Numbered from the stretch's first letter, positions 35,205 through 44,549 are shown. The stretch is DNA of 64,000 bases from Patiria pectinifera (GCA_029964075.1 CM057129.1:23799430-23863429), one strand, 5' to 3'. The notes: generated by a model from the sequence alone, not told the origin. Program-made: numbers and translations.

Positions 35205-37721
35205 CATTTCTGGTAATGAAACCAAGGATTCCTCAAAAGCGCCCTAGGCACTGTAGCTCGCAAGCCTGAAGAAACCTGTGGAGAGAAGACAATGAGAAGA
35301 AGTTACAGTTTTAGAGGTGGGAGGAAAAGCCCAGAAGAATATTCTGCATAATTGAGGATGGTAGAGGCAAGCCATTATTTCATTAACTGGAACTCCATTT
35401 GAAATTGAAGTACAAAGACTTTGTCGTTTGTTCACCACTACTTTGCAATTGGCTGTTTTTATATATATATAATAAAAAAAAAAAATAGGTCATGGCCATC
35501 GGAACCAATTTAACTGAGGGGAATTCCATAAAATACAGCATACGTCCAACCACATGATGTACAAAAAAACATGTACAAGTTGGTAAGGTGGTGGTGTTCT
35601 ACTCATTAGACGTCACATATTAGTGATGTATCACATTCACTTTTCCAGCAGCAGCTCGTTAAAGTGTCTGACATACATGTATACCGGTACGTCCAAATTT
35701 ACGGAATTGCCCCGAGTTATTTATTGACACCACAAACAGTTAATGGAATGTTCAGATGCTTTCTTTGGAAATTGCAGACAGGAATTTTAGCCATGTAAAC
35801 AAAACACATAAACATGTACACATGCAACAGAATACCCTCTCCTTAACCTAATTTTCTTTCCTGGAAAGTGAAGTATGGAATCACATTACCATAGCAAATG
35901 TTGAGACCTGATACTCCATCTTGGCAGCCAGATCTTAAACATGATGACCTCCAGGTCCGTATCCATGCACATTCTCCAAGTACTTCAAATCCCATCTGGA
36001 CTTCTCAGTCTGGTTGCCAAGACAATGCCCAGATGGCAGCTACATTTTTTTTAAACTGATGCTAGTTTTTTTTTTCAGGAACGAATGCCAAGTATTTTTA
36101 AAATTGCAAGAACAGGAACTTTGGGGGCTATCTTGTTCGAATGATTGATTAATGGCTCCTCCTTGGCATAGGTCCGCTTCCGAGAACATTTGGCGACTTC
36201 TGGCGCATGATCTGGGAGCAGAGCGTCCTGGTGGTGGTCATGACGACGCGTACGGTGGAGCGCGGCCGGCTTAAGTGCGGCCAGTACTGGCCCGGGGAGG
36301 TGGGGTCGTCTGAGAACTACAGCTTCATCGCCGTCAAGAATCTAGAGATGGAGAGACGGCGAGATTACACTATCACTGTCTTCAGTGTGCAGAATATGCA
36401 GGTGGGTTGCTAAGAAAAGAGTACTCTTGCAGTAAGCATAGGGCATTCTCTTAAAGTATTGAAGTGTTTTGGAGGGTGTGGTAGAGCTACATGTATTGCT
36501 GGTTTTTTTCCCCACAGTTTATTGAAAATCACCAGAATTAGCAAGTTTGTCCAATTGTCTAGACTTTAGAAGTGAGACAATATTGAATGCGAATTTTGTT
36601 TTCTTACAGACGGGAGAAACGCGACGAGTAACTCACATGCAGTTCACCAGCTGGCCCGACTTTGGGACGCCACGCTCTGCCCAGGCTATGCTGGAATTCA
36701 GGGAGGAGGTGCGCAGGTACCAGGCCAAGGCTGTTGAGGAGCTAGGGTCTGTATGGACTAGCCATCCACTGGGACCACCCATACTGGTGCACTGCAGTGC
36801 AGGGATAGGACGGACAGGTAAGGATATCCGATGCTCTCAAAAAAACTGACAAACGGCGATACAGCACCGTATGGGCTCGGTGCACAAGTACCCCCTCAGT
36901 GGCAAGAAAGGGAGAGTTGGGGGAGACCAGTGGGAGGGAAGAAGACTCCTGACGTGCATGCGGTTTTGTGCTTACTTGCATGTACTCGGTGCAATATGCG
37001 TGCGAACCAGTACTACACAAACCAGTACATGCGCGTGATGTGTCCCGTCTACTGGGACACATCGGACAAATATGGCGGCTGGACAGCGGAAATCTCAAGT
37101 GGACTTAAAATTAACTTTATTTGAAGTCTAAAGGTAATCATTTATTGAGTTCATTGCGACTTTTGAGGCTATAATTCCAGCCCAACTTTTTTTAGTTTTG
37201 CAATTGACTGAAAAAGCAGTAAATCTCAAACTAAGACCCAATTCAAAACGGCTATGGCCACGGCTACGGGCGTCATGTGAGGATCGTAATGGCCCGTGGT
37301 TGAGCGTTCGACTAGCCCGGCTATCATGGCTAACCCGTCTGCGTTTACCCGAGTCAATCCGTGTGAGCTACTCGAAAGCACCCATGGTGTCCATGCATAA
37401 TTTGCATGTTTGCTTAACTTCAGAAAAAAATATAAAGCGGTTGGTTATTTAGTAGTAAAATAATGACTTCAACTTTTTTTGGTTTCATCAACAGGGACCT
37501 TCTGTACCCTAGATATCAGCCTGTCCCGCTTGGAAGACGTCCACACCGTCGACATTTGCAACACGGTGCGTCGCATGCGAGCCCAGCGGGCATTCAGCAT
37601 CCAGACCCCCGACCAGTATGAGTTCTGTTACTTTTCCATCGTGGAGTACACCCAGCGGGCTGGCAAGCTGGGTCCCGTCAATTTCTCTGGTTATGACGAC
37701 AGCGAGAGCGAAAGCGATTGA
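7973..37721 (+). CDS. PTPN9: PTPN9 / MEG2 orthologue: CRAL-TRIO plus tyrosine phosphatase, 10 coding exons
   Basis: This gene encodes a non-receptor protein tyrosine phosphatase that removes phosphate from phosphotyrosine. In mammals it sits on secretory vesicles, and its SEC14-like domain binds phosphoinositides and phosphatidylserine. Exons are 7973-8065, 9558-9701, 14214-14303, 18673-18797, 29363-29579, 33204-34099, 34896-35056, 36172-36401, 36610-36817 and 37495-37721; all introns are GT-AG and phases agree. The product is about 796 residues: acidic N-terminus 1-31, CRAL-TRIO region about 32-265, low-complexity linker about 270-490, PTP domain about 505-790. Diagnostic motifs are [24 protein letters not shown] with the general-acid Asp, the P-loop [10 protein letters not shown] with the catalytic Cys, and the Q-loop [10 protein letters not shown]. 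All catalytic residues are present. The CRAL-TRIO plus PTP architecture is, to my knowledge, specific to PTPN9. Human PTPN9 is 593 residues; the extra length is in the linker. An alternative in-frame start at 7928 would add 15 residues. Confidence 0.95.
8280..8400. repeat. (ACATGT)n microsatellite
   Basis: About 120 bases of near-perfect ACATGT/GTACAT repeats in PTPN9 intron 1. The unit is self-complementary, so the tract can fold on itself. Shorter runs recur at 6176, 13922, 22266, 23701, 24643 and elsewhere. Confidence 0.9.
9193..9433. mobile_element. 241-bp MITE with AAGGCC..GTTCTGCTTCCG ends
   Basis: Inverted ends of about 30 bases include TAGTTCTGCTTCCGGTTT on the left and its counterpart CGGAAGCAGAACTAATTT on the right. 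A second, inverted copy surrounds a SINE at 60333-60958. In PTPN9 intron 1. Confidence 0.75.
9558..9701 (+). CDS. PTPN9: PTPN9 coding exon 2 (CRAL-TRIO N-terminal part)
   Basis: Forty-eight codons between a CCTAG acceptor and a GCG|GTAAGT donor, phase 0 at both ends. It encodes the helical start of the CRAL-TRIO module, including [19 protein letters not shown], which aligns with human PTPN9 around its FLMARKFDV stretch. Confidence 0.95.
9957..10410. mobile_element. 454-bp foldback element with TA target duplication
   Basis: Almost the whole element is two inverted arms of over 200 bases. It starts CACTCAACCAAAAAAGAAAG and ends with the complement, flanked by TA on each side. Shared arm blocks include AGAAATTCCTTAGCAATCCA and TTTGGCCCAAAAC. 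In PTPN9 intron 2. Confidence 0.8.
11214..11508 (-). mobile_element. tRNA-derived SINE, family C
   Basis: Read on the - strand it starts with GGAGTGCTGTGGTCCAATGG (A-box region), carries GTGGGTTCAAACCCTG (B-box region), then a GGGCAAGACACTT-like central block and CACCCAGGAGTATAAACGGG. In PTPN9 intron 2. Confidence 0.75.
11778..12127. mobile_element. 350-bp MITE with GGTCTCTGGTCAG ends, copy 1
   Basis: The left end contains CGGTCTCTGGTCAG and the right end CTGACCAGAGACCGACTA. The body matches 59532-59870 over its full length (shared: TAATCATGCGCGTCAACC, GCGCCCTCTATT, CAAATTATGGAGGACACCAA). The open frame across it is fortuitous and contains lysine runs from A-tracts. Confidence 0.8.
12720..13200. 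repeat. dispersed repeat shared with 60005-60310
   Basis: Stretches such as CTGACTGACT.., the GATTA.CC...ATG.GC.AAATCC block and CAA.TGAATAGAATTT recur in the same order at 60005-60310. In both places the repeat follows the 350-bp MITE family, so the two may be parts of one larger unit. Confidence 0.5.
14214..14303 (+). CDS. PTPN9: PTPN9 coding exon 3
   Basis: Thirty codons between CACAG and TTG|GTAAGT, phase 0 at both ends. It ends in LLSGKFTIL, matching the human ILSGKFTIL. This short exon sits alone between 4.5 kb and 4.4 kb introns. Confidence 0.93.
14460..15116. repeat. minisatellite, ~85-bp unit, left part
   Basis: About eight diverged copies of a unit containing CTGACAGGAAACTAGACC, AATGGCCACCAC and TAGGCTG.TGCCTTATATT. 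The array stops at 15116 and resumes with one more copy at about 18316-18383, on the far side of the 3.19-kb element. In PTPN9 intron 3. Confidence 0.85.
16795..17690. repeat. triplicated G-rich segment inside the 3.19-kb element
   Basis: Three copies (about 16795-17120, 17200-17380, 17385-17690) of GGTACTAGA.GGTGGGAATGG, a run of GGGG/GGTGGGG tracts, CATCACATCTTGAGATGTAA and CATCCATGTTACATGTGAAA. Copies 1 and 3 also share the following AATTAATATA.. segment. The G-tracts could form quadruplexes. Confidence 0.8.
17700..17755. repeat. inverted repeat built from GTTACANGTGAAAC
   Basis: GTTTCACGTGTAAC at 17701 faces GTTACAAGTGAAAC at 17740 across CACCAATATT/TTGGTG, forming a hairpin of about 55 bases in the 3.19-kb element. 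Confidence 0.75.
18316..18383. repeat. minisatellite, ~85-bp unit, right part
   Basis: A single copy of the 14460-15116 unit (CTGACAGGAAACTAGACC, ATAATGGC, TAGGCTAAGG) immediately right of the 3.19-kb element. Confidence 0.75.
18386..18632. mobile_element. 247-bp foldback MITE (AATTTCATAGAGCTGCTTAA)
   Basis: Inverted arms begin CCAATTTCATAGAGCTGC and also share GGTTACCGGCCAAAACTCCA. The right arm ends TCTATGAAATTGGGCCC. It lies 40 bases before exon 4 of PTPN9 and includes part of that intron's 3' end. Confidence 0.85.
18673..18797 (+). CDS. PTPN9: PTPN9 coding exon 4 (CRAL-TRIO)
   Basis: 125 bases between CTCAG and TCAGA|GTAAGT, entering in phase 0 and leaving with two bases of a codon. It encodes [18 protein letters not shown] and then a helix, aligning with human DPTGASIALFTARLHHP. 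A (GT)n microsatellite begins about 15 bases after the donor. Confidence 0.93.
18812..18834. repeat. (GT)n microsatellite
   Basis: About eleven GT units beginning some 15 bases after the exon 4 donor of PTPN9. Confidence 0.9.
18881..19081. mobile_element. repeat bounded by TTAACCCTAACC inverted ends
   Basis: It starts TTAACCCTAACC and ends GGTTAGGGTTAA. Inside are CTTCAAAATCC and TTGGATCTGTTGGAG-like sequence. It resembles 5412-5838 and 13531-13586; no coding potential. Confidence 0.5.
20047..20580. mobile_element. 534-bp MITE with TTAAAGGGAATATACA ends
   Basis: It begins TTAAAGGGAATATACA and ends with the exact reverse complement, TGTATATTCCCTTTAA. No coding potential. TTAA at both outer ends suggests a TTAA-targeting superfamily, as in piggyBac or Kolobok. 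It lies in PTPN9 intron 4. Confidence 0.8.
21066..21351 (-). mobile_element. tRNA-derived SINE, family B, full length
   Basis: On the - strand: GGGAGTGTGTGGCCTAGTGG (A-box region), GGGATTCGAATCCAGC (B-box region), CCTTGGGCAAGGCACTT central block, CTCTCCACCCAGGAGTATAA and a 3' body ending near GGCTCGGGACAGAC. Other copies lie at 50597-50803 and, truncated, 5853-5968. Confidence 0.8.
22161..22766. mobile_element. 606-bp element with ~90-base inverted arms
   Basis: The left arm runs CTTTAAAGTAGCCTTGGTCA then GATAGTGTCCGATGATCG; the right arm has GCGGCCGACCAACGATCATC, CGGACACTATC and TGACCAAGGCTAACTATAAAG. An ACATGT run sits inside. No open frame of note. In PTPN9 intron 4. Confidence 0.75.
24725..24810 (-). 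repeat. dispersed repeat, inverted copy of 753-846
   Basis: Shares AGGACCGAGTTATGGGGA and TGTCCCCACAGCATCTT with 753-846 in the opposite orientation. Confidence 0.65.
27643..27910. repeat. CCCTAACCC plus CCTCAATCCTCCAAAATCC repeat
   Basis: Starts AGCCCTAACCC, then repeated TCCTCAATC.TCCAAAATC blocks, ending GGATTGAGGTGGGTTAGGAT. Same composition as the other TTAACCCTAACC-bounded patches. In PTPN9 intron 4. Confidence 0.45.
29363..29579 (+). CDS. PTPN9: PTPN9 coding exon 5 (CRAL-TRIO core)
   Basis: 217 bases between GTGCAG and CGG|GTAAGA. The first base completes the Asp codon left by exon 4. The peptide contains [14 protein letters not shown] and [18 protein letters not shown], the lipid-pocket strands and the conserved ARLK motif of SEC14-like domains. 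It is GC-rich, in sharp contrast with the AT-rich intron around it. Confidence 0.95.
29969..30294. repeat. 326-bp near-perfect palindrome
   Basis: Arms 29969-30096 and 30167-30294, 128 bases each, are reverse complements with a single mismatch by eye. The 70-base centre contains CTGACGA, a GACTAG/CTAGTC stem and GAAACGTTGAGACC. No TA or TTAA duplication is evident. In PTPN9 intron 5. Confidence 0.9.
31904..32096. repeat. 96-bp tandem duplication
   Basis: Two adjacent copies starting ACGGTGTGACCT and containing TTTCTTCGTTGCCAGGAAGT and AACGCCTTTGTGCAAA, with few differences. In PTPN9 intron 5. Confidence 0.85.
33204..34099 (+). CDS. PTPN9: PTPN9 coding exon 6 (end of CRAL-TRIO plus long linker)
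   Basis: 896 bases between GCGCAG and TTTCAAA|GTAAGT (phase 2 exit), by far the largest exon. It encodes the end of the CRAL-TRIO region ([16 protein letters not shown]), then about 220 residues of Ser/Asn/Asp/Glu-rich linker with an acidic run (DDDEEEKG), a proline-rich PPPKPPRP stretch resembling an SH3-binding site, and finally [17 protein letters not shown], which aligns with human LVDYVNARQKQGIYEEY just before the phosphatase domain. Confidence 0.94.
34451..34536. repeat. 86-bp hairpin with 37-base arms
   Basis: Arms 34451-34487 and 34500-34536 (starting AGAGAGGCCTGATATATTT) match except for one base. The loop and right arm read CTGAAGA then GTCTTT-GCT-AAAGAC then AAAA, similar in layout to the centre of the 29969-30294 palindrome. 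In PTPN9 intron 6. Confidence 0.85.
34896..35056 (+). CDS. PTPN9: PTPN9 coding exon 7 (PTP domain start)
   Basis: 161 bases between CTGCAG and CAAG|GTGAGC, phase 2 in and phase 1 out. It carries the phosphotyrosine-recognition loop KNRYADV, then SDYINAN and [15 protein letters not shown], all standard PTP-domain landmarks. Confidence 0.96.
35165..35250 (-). mobile_element. (ATT)n tract with probable SINE remnant
   Basis: A run of about ten ATT units followed, in - orientation, by GCGCCCTAGGCACTGTAG-like sequence, resembling the AAT-repeat tail of the SINEs elsewhere. No A or B box was found. Confidence 0.35.
36172..36401 (+). CDS. PTPN9: PTPN9 coding exon 8 (PTP domain)
   Basis: 230 bases between GGCATAG and ATGCAG|GTGGGT. 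It encodes [24 protein letters not shown] and KCGQYWP, aligning with human PLENTYRDFWLMVWEQ and the following strands. GC content is high. Confidence 0.96.
36610..36817 (+). CDS. PTPN9: PTPN9 coding exon 9 (WPD loop and catalytic P-loop)
   Basis: 208 bases between TTACAG and ACAG|GTAAGG. It contains SWPDFGTP, with general-acid Asp codon 36658-36660, and [10 protein letters not shown], with catalytic Cys codon 36793-36795. Phe after WPD replaces the more usual His or Tyr, which is a tolerated position. Confidence 0.97.
36878..37010 (+). repeat. dispersed repeat, partner of 560-690
   Basis: In PTPN9 intron 9. Same blocks as 560-690 (GTGCACAAGTACCCCCTCA, GGGAGAGTTGGGG). Confidence 0.6.
37495..37721 (+). 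CDS. PTPN9: PTPN9 coding exon 10 (Q-loop, stop)
   Basis: 227 bases after CAACAG, ending in TGA at 37719-37721. It begins [15 protein letters not shown] and carries [18 protein letters not shown] with the catalytic-water Gln motif. The C-terminus is a short acidic tail, YDDSESESD, unlike the human end, and could be a casein kinase 2 target. Confidence 0.96.
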
Positions 37722-37834
37722 TTTGGAATCGGTTCTCTCCAAGTCCAGGAGTCTGTTACTGTAAGGCTTCAGTCTGTCGTTTGGTTTCCCTTCAGTTTCA
37801 CAATGTTGTACAGCTGAGTCCTTTTTCAAGTCCC

Positions 37835-38223
37835 TTAAAGGCATATAGGGTCATTTACATTTGTCCAAAAGTAGCCGTCTGAGTTATTATCAAAACAATT
37901 GCATGGATTAAAGATCGTAATGGTACTAAACACCCTGTGAAATTGTTCCGTCTGGCTTGCTGTCGTTTAGAAAAAATCAAGAAATGTAGGTGATTTCCGA
38001 CAATGAGTCAATTGACTGATCGTTGGATTTCAATGAAATGGTGGTTCGTGATCAATTCAAAAGGTTGTGCATGGTTTTTGCACTGTTTTCTCGAAAAGCG
38101 TAAAATCCACTGAGCTGAAACTTCAGCAGGTTAGGTTTTGAACATCTTCCTTTGGATTTTGAGTGGTGTTATTATTGGAAACGAACAAAAGGCAGAAAAA
38201 GCAAATGATCCTATGTGCCTTTA
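37835..38223. mobile_element. 389-bp MITE in the PTPN9 3' UTR
   Basis: The left end TTAAAGGCATATAGGGTCA and the right end TGATCCTATGTGCCTTTAT form imperfect inverted repeats. It starts about 110 bases after the PTPN9 stop codon. Confidence 0.7.
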
Positions 38224-38414
38224 TGAAAACAGCAGTAGAAGGTTGTACAGTTGGGACATTACAACATGTTCGGACATTACAGCTTATAACAGTTAGGCTA
38301 GAAATACTTTTTCGGAATCCTTTTCTAAATACTTGGTTTTGATTTTTGATATGAATATTAAGGTTGCTATTTATAATCCGAAGCCCAAGTACTCAGATCG
38401 CAGCCAGTTTTTTT

Positions 38415-38660
38415 AACCAGTTTGCGCCGGGGTTATTTTGACATCGACCGGACCCAGGTGCGGGATTGTTTTTCACGAACCTCGATGCCAGACGGGTTCA
38501 GGCCATCATCTGCGGGTCGCACACCTTGATATTTCCGGCCTTGCTTGCTGCGAGCGGGTCGCAGACAGATATTTCCGCCCTCGCTTGTTGCGTTTATATC
38601 CGTCATCCGTTATGAATATCGCAAAACCTTTGTGTGTATACACGTCATCCGACTTACTGT
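38415..38660 (+). repeat. dispersed repeat starting TTAACCAGTTTGCGCC, copy 1
   Basis: Shares CGGGATTGTTTTTCACGAAC, CTCGATGCCAGACGGGTTCA and GGTCGCAGACAGATATTTC with 48797-49040 in the opposite orientation. The start also recurs at 1025. Confidence 0.8.
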
Positions 38661-40122
38661 AAGACCTGTGTATCATACTTTCCAGACTTGAAAAAGGATT
38701 CAACTTAAAAGTGCAGTTGTACGTTTGCCATTTGTTTCTGTCTGTCTTTTATAAGATTGTATACACTGTTCTCAAAATCATTTGAAAAACGTAAGCCAGG
38801 ACAGATGAGTTTAGAAAAATGCCCTTGTGTATAAAAAAAAATGCAATATGTTGGCTCAAACTGTTTCTTTTTGTAAATTCCATACATACTTGCATATTCT
38901 CAATATATTGAGATTGTAGCTTGTCTCTTTTTGTGTTTGTTTTGTAAAAGATGTAAATAATCGTAATTTGTGGCATTGTAGGAATTTTTTAAGGATCATG
39001 ACAAAACTCTATTTCCTATTTTTGTTGTCCCAAAATCATGACTTTATTGTACAACGTAATCTGTTATGTGTTGAACTAAAGTATTTTAATTAAGGAACAT
39101 TTTTAATTGCATTTTCTGTATATAATGCCATGCTAGCCGGTACACCTCAACTTAAATTTATTTAAATAGACCGTAGTTTCTACAAAACAATATCAGAAAG
39201 TTCATTTTCAAAATATTTAACCGTGTGGCCAGGTTGCGAGTGTCGTACCTCATAAAGGCTGTTTCTTTTTTTTTCTATGCAAGGATTGGCGCTCAGTGTA
39301 TAAATGTATCAGGTTTTATTTATTGCGTTTGTAATTTATTACTTATTTTTGACGTCAAGTTTAGGAACTGTCTTTTTTGTGAATGAGTTTGGTTTTTCGG
39401 CAACAAAGTACTGTTTGAGTTTTGGATTATGGCAAGAAAAGTAAGTAGTTTTGGAGGTAAACATAGCCGCGTGTACTCAAAGCGAAAAAGGAAACTAATT
39501 TTATGACGTCAAGAATTGAATTTTCATTTGTGACATTTGTCAATACCCTTCATAATGAAGTTCATGTGAAGTGTTAACCAGCCTGAAATGAGGGGCAGGT
39601 TCGGGGGGACAAAAAAAGGGGGGGGGGTGAATGACACAAGTTTAGGGAGAGGTGTAAAGATAACATTACTGTCCAAATTTCTTATTATTCTTTGTCGTCC
39701 GTGATATCTGCCTGCCTGCTCTTCAACTTCAAACAGATTTACAAAAAAAGAGGCTTTTCCCCTTGTGTTTACATTATTCGTAGGACTTTATCAACAACCT
39801 TATAATGCTGCACAGCAGTGGCAGAATGTATGCTAAAAACGTTACCGCATAAATTGAAGCACATAGTGTTGAACATTCCAGTTGAAGAATAGTGAAACGT
39901 TTAGGTCGCCGTGAACCAACTCGCAAGTTTCCCAGTCTCTGTGGAATAACTTTGGCAGCGAGTATCAGGAATTATCGGTGATCGCACAGATATGCACCGA
40001 TTTACAAATGAGTTTGACATCTGAGACTCTGGTGCTTTATTTAACACACGTCATCTTTAAGGGGAATTTTAAATCATGAAGCAATTACGAAATCCAGAAC
40101 TGTACAGTGTTTGAAGTACAAG

Positions 40123-40224
40123 TTAAAGGGGCAGTGCTACAACGTGCATGATTTTTGTGTAGGTCCAATGTAAACGGCCAGGGATAAAAGTCGATATTTT
40201 ATCTCCTTGGCACTGCCCCTTTAA
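40123..40224. mobile_element. 102-bp MITE bounded by TTAA
   Basis: TTAAAGGGGCAGTGC at the left and GCACTGCCCCTTTAA at the right are exact complements. Within the probable PTPN9 3' UTR, so the mRNA could carry this hairpin. Confidence 0.8.
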
Positions 40225-41158
40225 TTGGTCTCTTTTCTAATTATGTAGCTGTGTTTTTATATGTGTATTTGTATAAAGATGCACTGGCAATGTTACAGCT
40301 CCTTTGTAAAGTCCGAGTCAAAAAAAAAAATATGTTGGATAATTTTCGTCCCAAACAAATGCTCTTTGTATCATGGTGCATAGAAATTTTTATTGAATCC
40401 TGTAAGATGGATTGTTGTCATACCCTTTAGAATCATGTGATTGTCTTTAACTGCATACTCTTTAAGTTTCGACCTCACAGAATTTTTTTCTAATGGAGAT
40501 TTTAAAGCTGTTGTCAGTATTATTTGAAAAAGTTGTCAGCTCAGTCTGCGACGACTCGTTTGTTCTTCTATTTATATTCGCTTGTTGTTTTTTTGCGGTT
40601 GGTACGGCTGCAGGTTCTGTACCACGTGACAACGCTGTGTATGAAACATCATTAAACTAACGTACCGTAGGTCACAGGAATATTTAATCCATAGCAACAG
40701 ATTTTTAAAAAAAAATACATGTATATTCATCTTTTTGTCTTACAAGGGTTTGTGTTTGTAAAGTATGTACAGTATATGCACCAGTTCATGCTAACATTAA
40801 ATATTAACATTATTTATCTATTTTTGTTAAAAACGTTTTCCTACTGTATGATAAATGAGGTATCGGGAAAAATCATCGTTCATGCTTCGAAAAATTACGT
40901 ATTATTTAAAACAATAAATGCTCTTACACAAAAAAATAAGATAATGCAAGGAACCTTCAAAATGTGAAGTACGAAATTGGTACTGTACAAAGTTAATCTA
41001 CGTAGGTTGGATCATGTTTGTGTGTAGAAATTGCAGTACGTTTGCAGCAAGTTGATTAGTGCAAAGTGTGTTATTGTAAACCACTGCATAGTTGTAAGTA
41101 AAAAAACCAAAATCTCAAAGAAAGTGGAGTAACGTGATGTAACTGCCTGTAAATTGTC

Positions 41159-41164
41159 AATAAA
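41159..41164 (+). terminator. candidate PTPN9 poly(A) signal AATAAA
   Basis: AATAAA is followed after about 10 bases by a CA-rich cleavage context and then a T/GT-rich stretch (TTTTTATTG, GTCTGTATGTCTGTGTTG), the expected arrangement of a strong metazoan polyadenylation site. A weaker candidate lies at 40913-40918. Confidence 0.5.
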
Positions 41165-43506
41165 AATATGCACAACAATGTCTGTGAGTTCGCGCTTTTT
41201 ATTGTATTTGTCTGTATGTCTGTGTTGTCATGTGAAGTGGGTGCGTCTGCCAGAAAAATACACAATTAAGATCAACAGGGAATATCCTTTGTTGAGAAAA
41301 TGAAAAACGAATGAAGACATTAGTTCAAGTTATTCACTTTTTTTTTGTTTATTTAAAATGATGGCATTTGTAATTATTTCATTTCTTTTCAATTAAATCT
41401 TTGCATGATTGCAATTCTTTTTTCCTTTTTTGCGGATTTTGTTACAACATTAACTAGAAGGAAAAAAAACAACACTAATCGGATAAAACACTAATGCCCT
41501 GTGTAATATGCATGAATAAATACCGACTAAAATGATATTTGTAATTGTCAAACCCGTATTTAAACTGACCTACATGTAAGTAAAATGTGTTTTTTTTCCC
41601 CTTCTAAATATTATTTATAGTTTAGATCTTTCAGTTAAATTATTAAACTGTGTGGGTACAAATTTACTGAAATTTACATAAAAAGCAGACAAAATTGATG
41701 TCTGACACTTGCTCTGTGGTAAACAAAACTGCTTGCCCTAACCCTGCATATCCTAAAATGAGGGTAAATTTCCACTGTTCTTAGTCCCAATAAATAATCT
41801 GGCGATTAGTCCTAAATAAAGCAAGTTTTGTCTTGGAATGTCATTAAAGTCTGAGAAAATTGCCCCATGAAAATGGAGGGAAAACCCCATCCAATACAAA
41901 AACATGCACATTATATCCTATTTTTTTGATTAGGAATGCAGTACGACTTCGATATAAGGAGAGATTCTAGTTATCCCACTTTGAGTTCTAGGAACTTTAC
42001 TTGTAGTTTAATACCAAAGAAAACTGTCACATCTGGTTTTCCCAAACTGGCACTATAAATAAAGCGCATGTGTTAACAGAAAACACGATATCATTGTTCG
42101 GCTTTCCAATTAAAATTTTGGCCTGTTTTCTCAGAATCAGCTACATTTCCAGAGATTTTGGTGAAGTCCAAAATCTTATAAAACCGATGTACTTGTATGA
42201 CACATACTCGATAAGGTGACAAATAGACAATTTTAAAATAGATTAGTTGATATTTGGAAATCTGGGAGGGTATTAAAATATGGCAAATATAGTAAATGAC
42301 AAGCATCGGTATTATAGGTAATTATTAACGAAACCGTAGATTTCCAAAAAATGTACCAAGATGTTTAAAACATTAACAAGATATGTTCATTGAACACAGC
42401 TTTATCCCAGAGAAGCTGACGTAGGGGCGGGGCCTGAACAAAATACAAGGGGGTGAGGGTCAATACCTAAGATATCTTTAAAAAAAATTGTGTAAATTCA
42501 CTCTTTACTATTCATCCGATTTTTAATAAACAAATTATTCAACACCTCTTGAGCAATAAGTACATTGTGTTAATGGTTTACATGTATATCTACTTTTAAA
42601 ATATGCACTCACACACATAAAATACAACAATTGTGCGCTTGAATTATAAACCATAATTTCTTTGGGGATTAAAAAAAAAGTTTATGAGTAGAAACTTAAG
42701 TATACAAATCAGTTGGGATATTAGTTACAATTTTTCATTAAAAAAATCCCATCGTTAATTGTGTTATAACTTAATTTAAATTGTAAATTATTAGGTAATT
42801 TGGTTTGCAATATCCATGGTTGTGTTCAGGAGAAAACATGTCACCAGTTTAGTAAAATTACAGTTATTTCTAAAATAGCTTCACAGCTCCACTGTTGAGC
42901 TCGAAATAACATCAATATAAAGACAAAAGAACAAGCTTAAAAATTGAAAAGAAAAGTGTTCTTATAGTGGTTTGATTGACTAATACCGCGCAGTCTGTTG
43001 CAGCATTCAACACACTATTGGAGATGTGCACACCACATTGGGGGCTTCACACACCTATCTGAGTAAAAAAAAACATGCATTTTTAGCAAGGCGTGGCAAT
43101 CCCAGAATTCATTTTAGAACTTTTTTTTTTAATAAATAACAAAACTTTCATCACCACTGCTATTTCTGATGCACGCACACTCTAATAGGACGGGAGTATT
43201 ATTTTCTCATTTACGATATTTACAAAAACGGCAAAAAAAAATCAACAATATTGCACGTATAGAGAGCACTGACTGCAAGATACGATAAGAGTTGTCACAT
43301 CTACGCTGGCCAAAACCTGAACAAATCAAGACATGAAGTGAGGTCAATTGATGGCGTGTAAGGACCCTTGTAAGTTCATTTTCTGTCCATCAGTAACAAA
43401 AAAACCCAGGTTTTTGCTCAAAGCACAAATATGGTGTCATGCAACAGAGCTGTGAACAGAAAATGCTGCTTCAGCAAACTATCAAAGCGAATAACAGCCC
43501 AGAACA

Positions 43507-43777
43507 GGCCCCAATTTCATAGCGATGCTCAACAGTAAGCAAAAAAAGTTGTGCTTACCAGAGCAGAAAATTGTGCTTAGCACTATTTCATGGCACGGAT
43601 GTGCTAATGGTTGCATGTGCATGGAGGTTTCTATTGTTACGTCATTGATTTAAGCAACTTTTTCATCTGAGGTGAGCGTGCCTTTTATGTGCTTACTGCT
43701 TTCTGTCTTTATGGAATAAACAGAGGCTCTGTTAGCAGAACATTGTGTGCTTAGCAGTGCTATGAAATTGGGTCCAA
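43507..43777. mobile_element. degenerate foldback MITE (CCAATTTCATAGC)
   Basis: Ends CCCCAATTTCATAGC and GCTATGAAATTGGGTCC are inverted repeats, and internal GTGCTTA motifs face each other. It is related in its ends to 18386-18632. Confidence 0.65.
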
Positions 43778-44549
43778 GTCACATATTGTCTGACAAGTTG
43801 TTGGTAGTCTGGTTTTTTTTGATCAATTACATTTTATACAGAAATGTTAAAAAAGTATCAGCATCACTGATGGGTAATTTCCCACCAATCTGAATTGAGC
43901 AAACCATTTGAGGCATTTAAATTTTTTGCTGAATTTTTTTTTTTTCTTCTTTTTTTAAATACAGATGATGCATTCTTTTTCCTTATCGCAGTGTAAATGG
44001 ATATATCACATTTAGAAATAAGCTCTTTACTCTTCTTCCACACATTAGCACACTTAATAAGTAGCCTCGTTTTTCTTCCATGCCATTCAAAACTTTTTTT
44101 TCTTACTAAACTACCATAGTTATAAATAGTTGTTAATTTACAGAATTGCAATTCCATGATTGTTTTGGAAGCAGGTAAATTTGTTACATCAATACATGGA
44201 TGTCATGTCAGGTGGGAATATATGTATATGGAGGTACGGAAGAGGCAAGTCAACAAGGAATTAAAAATGTATTTTTGTTACTCTTAGCTTAAAATAGCAT
44301 TACTTGCTTTTTGATTTTGCAGAAAGACTTGACATCACGGTACCATGATTAACACCTGTGACTGATTCAGTCTTTAAATAGTTTTAAACAACGCCTGACT
44401 AAATCCCTGTTATCTGATAGGTAGGTCGTTGATCACATGTCATTGTATTATTCGTCCCAACCCTCGACCCAGCAGCATTGCAAAAATCGAAGTTCTATCC
44501 CAAAGTAAAAAGAAGTTCCATTGCACGGGCACACAATTGTAGGCTCTGA

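Larger units (their letters stand above)
37722..41180 (+). other. PTPN9: probable PTPN9 3' UTR
   Basis: About 3.4 kb of AT-rich non-coding sequence follows the stop codon. It contains two foldback insertions (37835-38223 and 40123-40224) and a dispersed repeat (38415-38660). Candidate poly(A) signals are AATAAA at 40913 and 41159. Which is used, or whether an earlier variant signal is, cannot be told from sequence. Confidence 0.4.
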
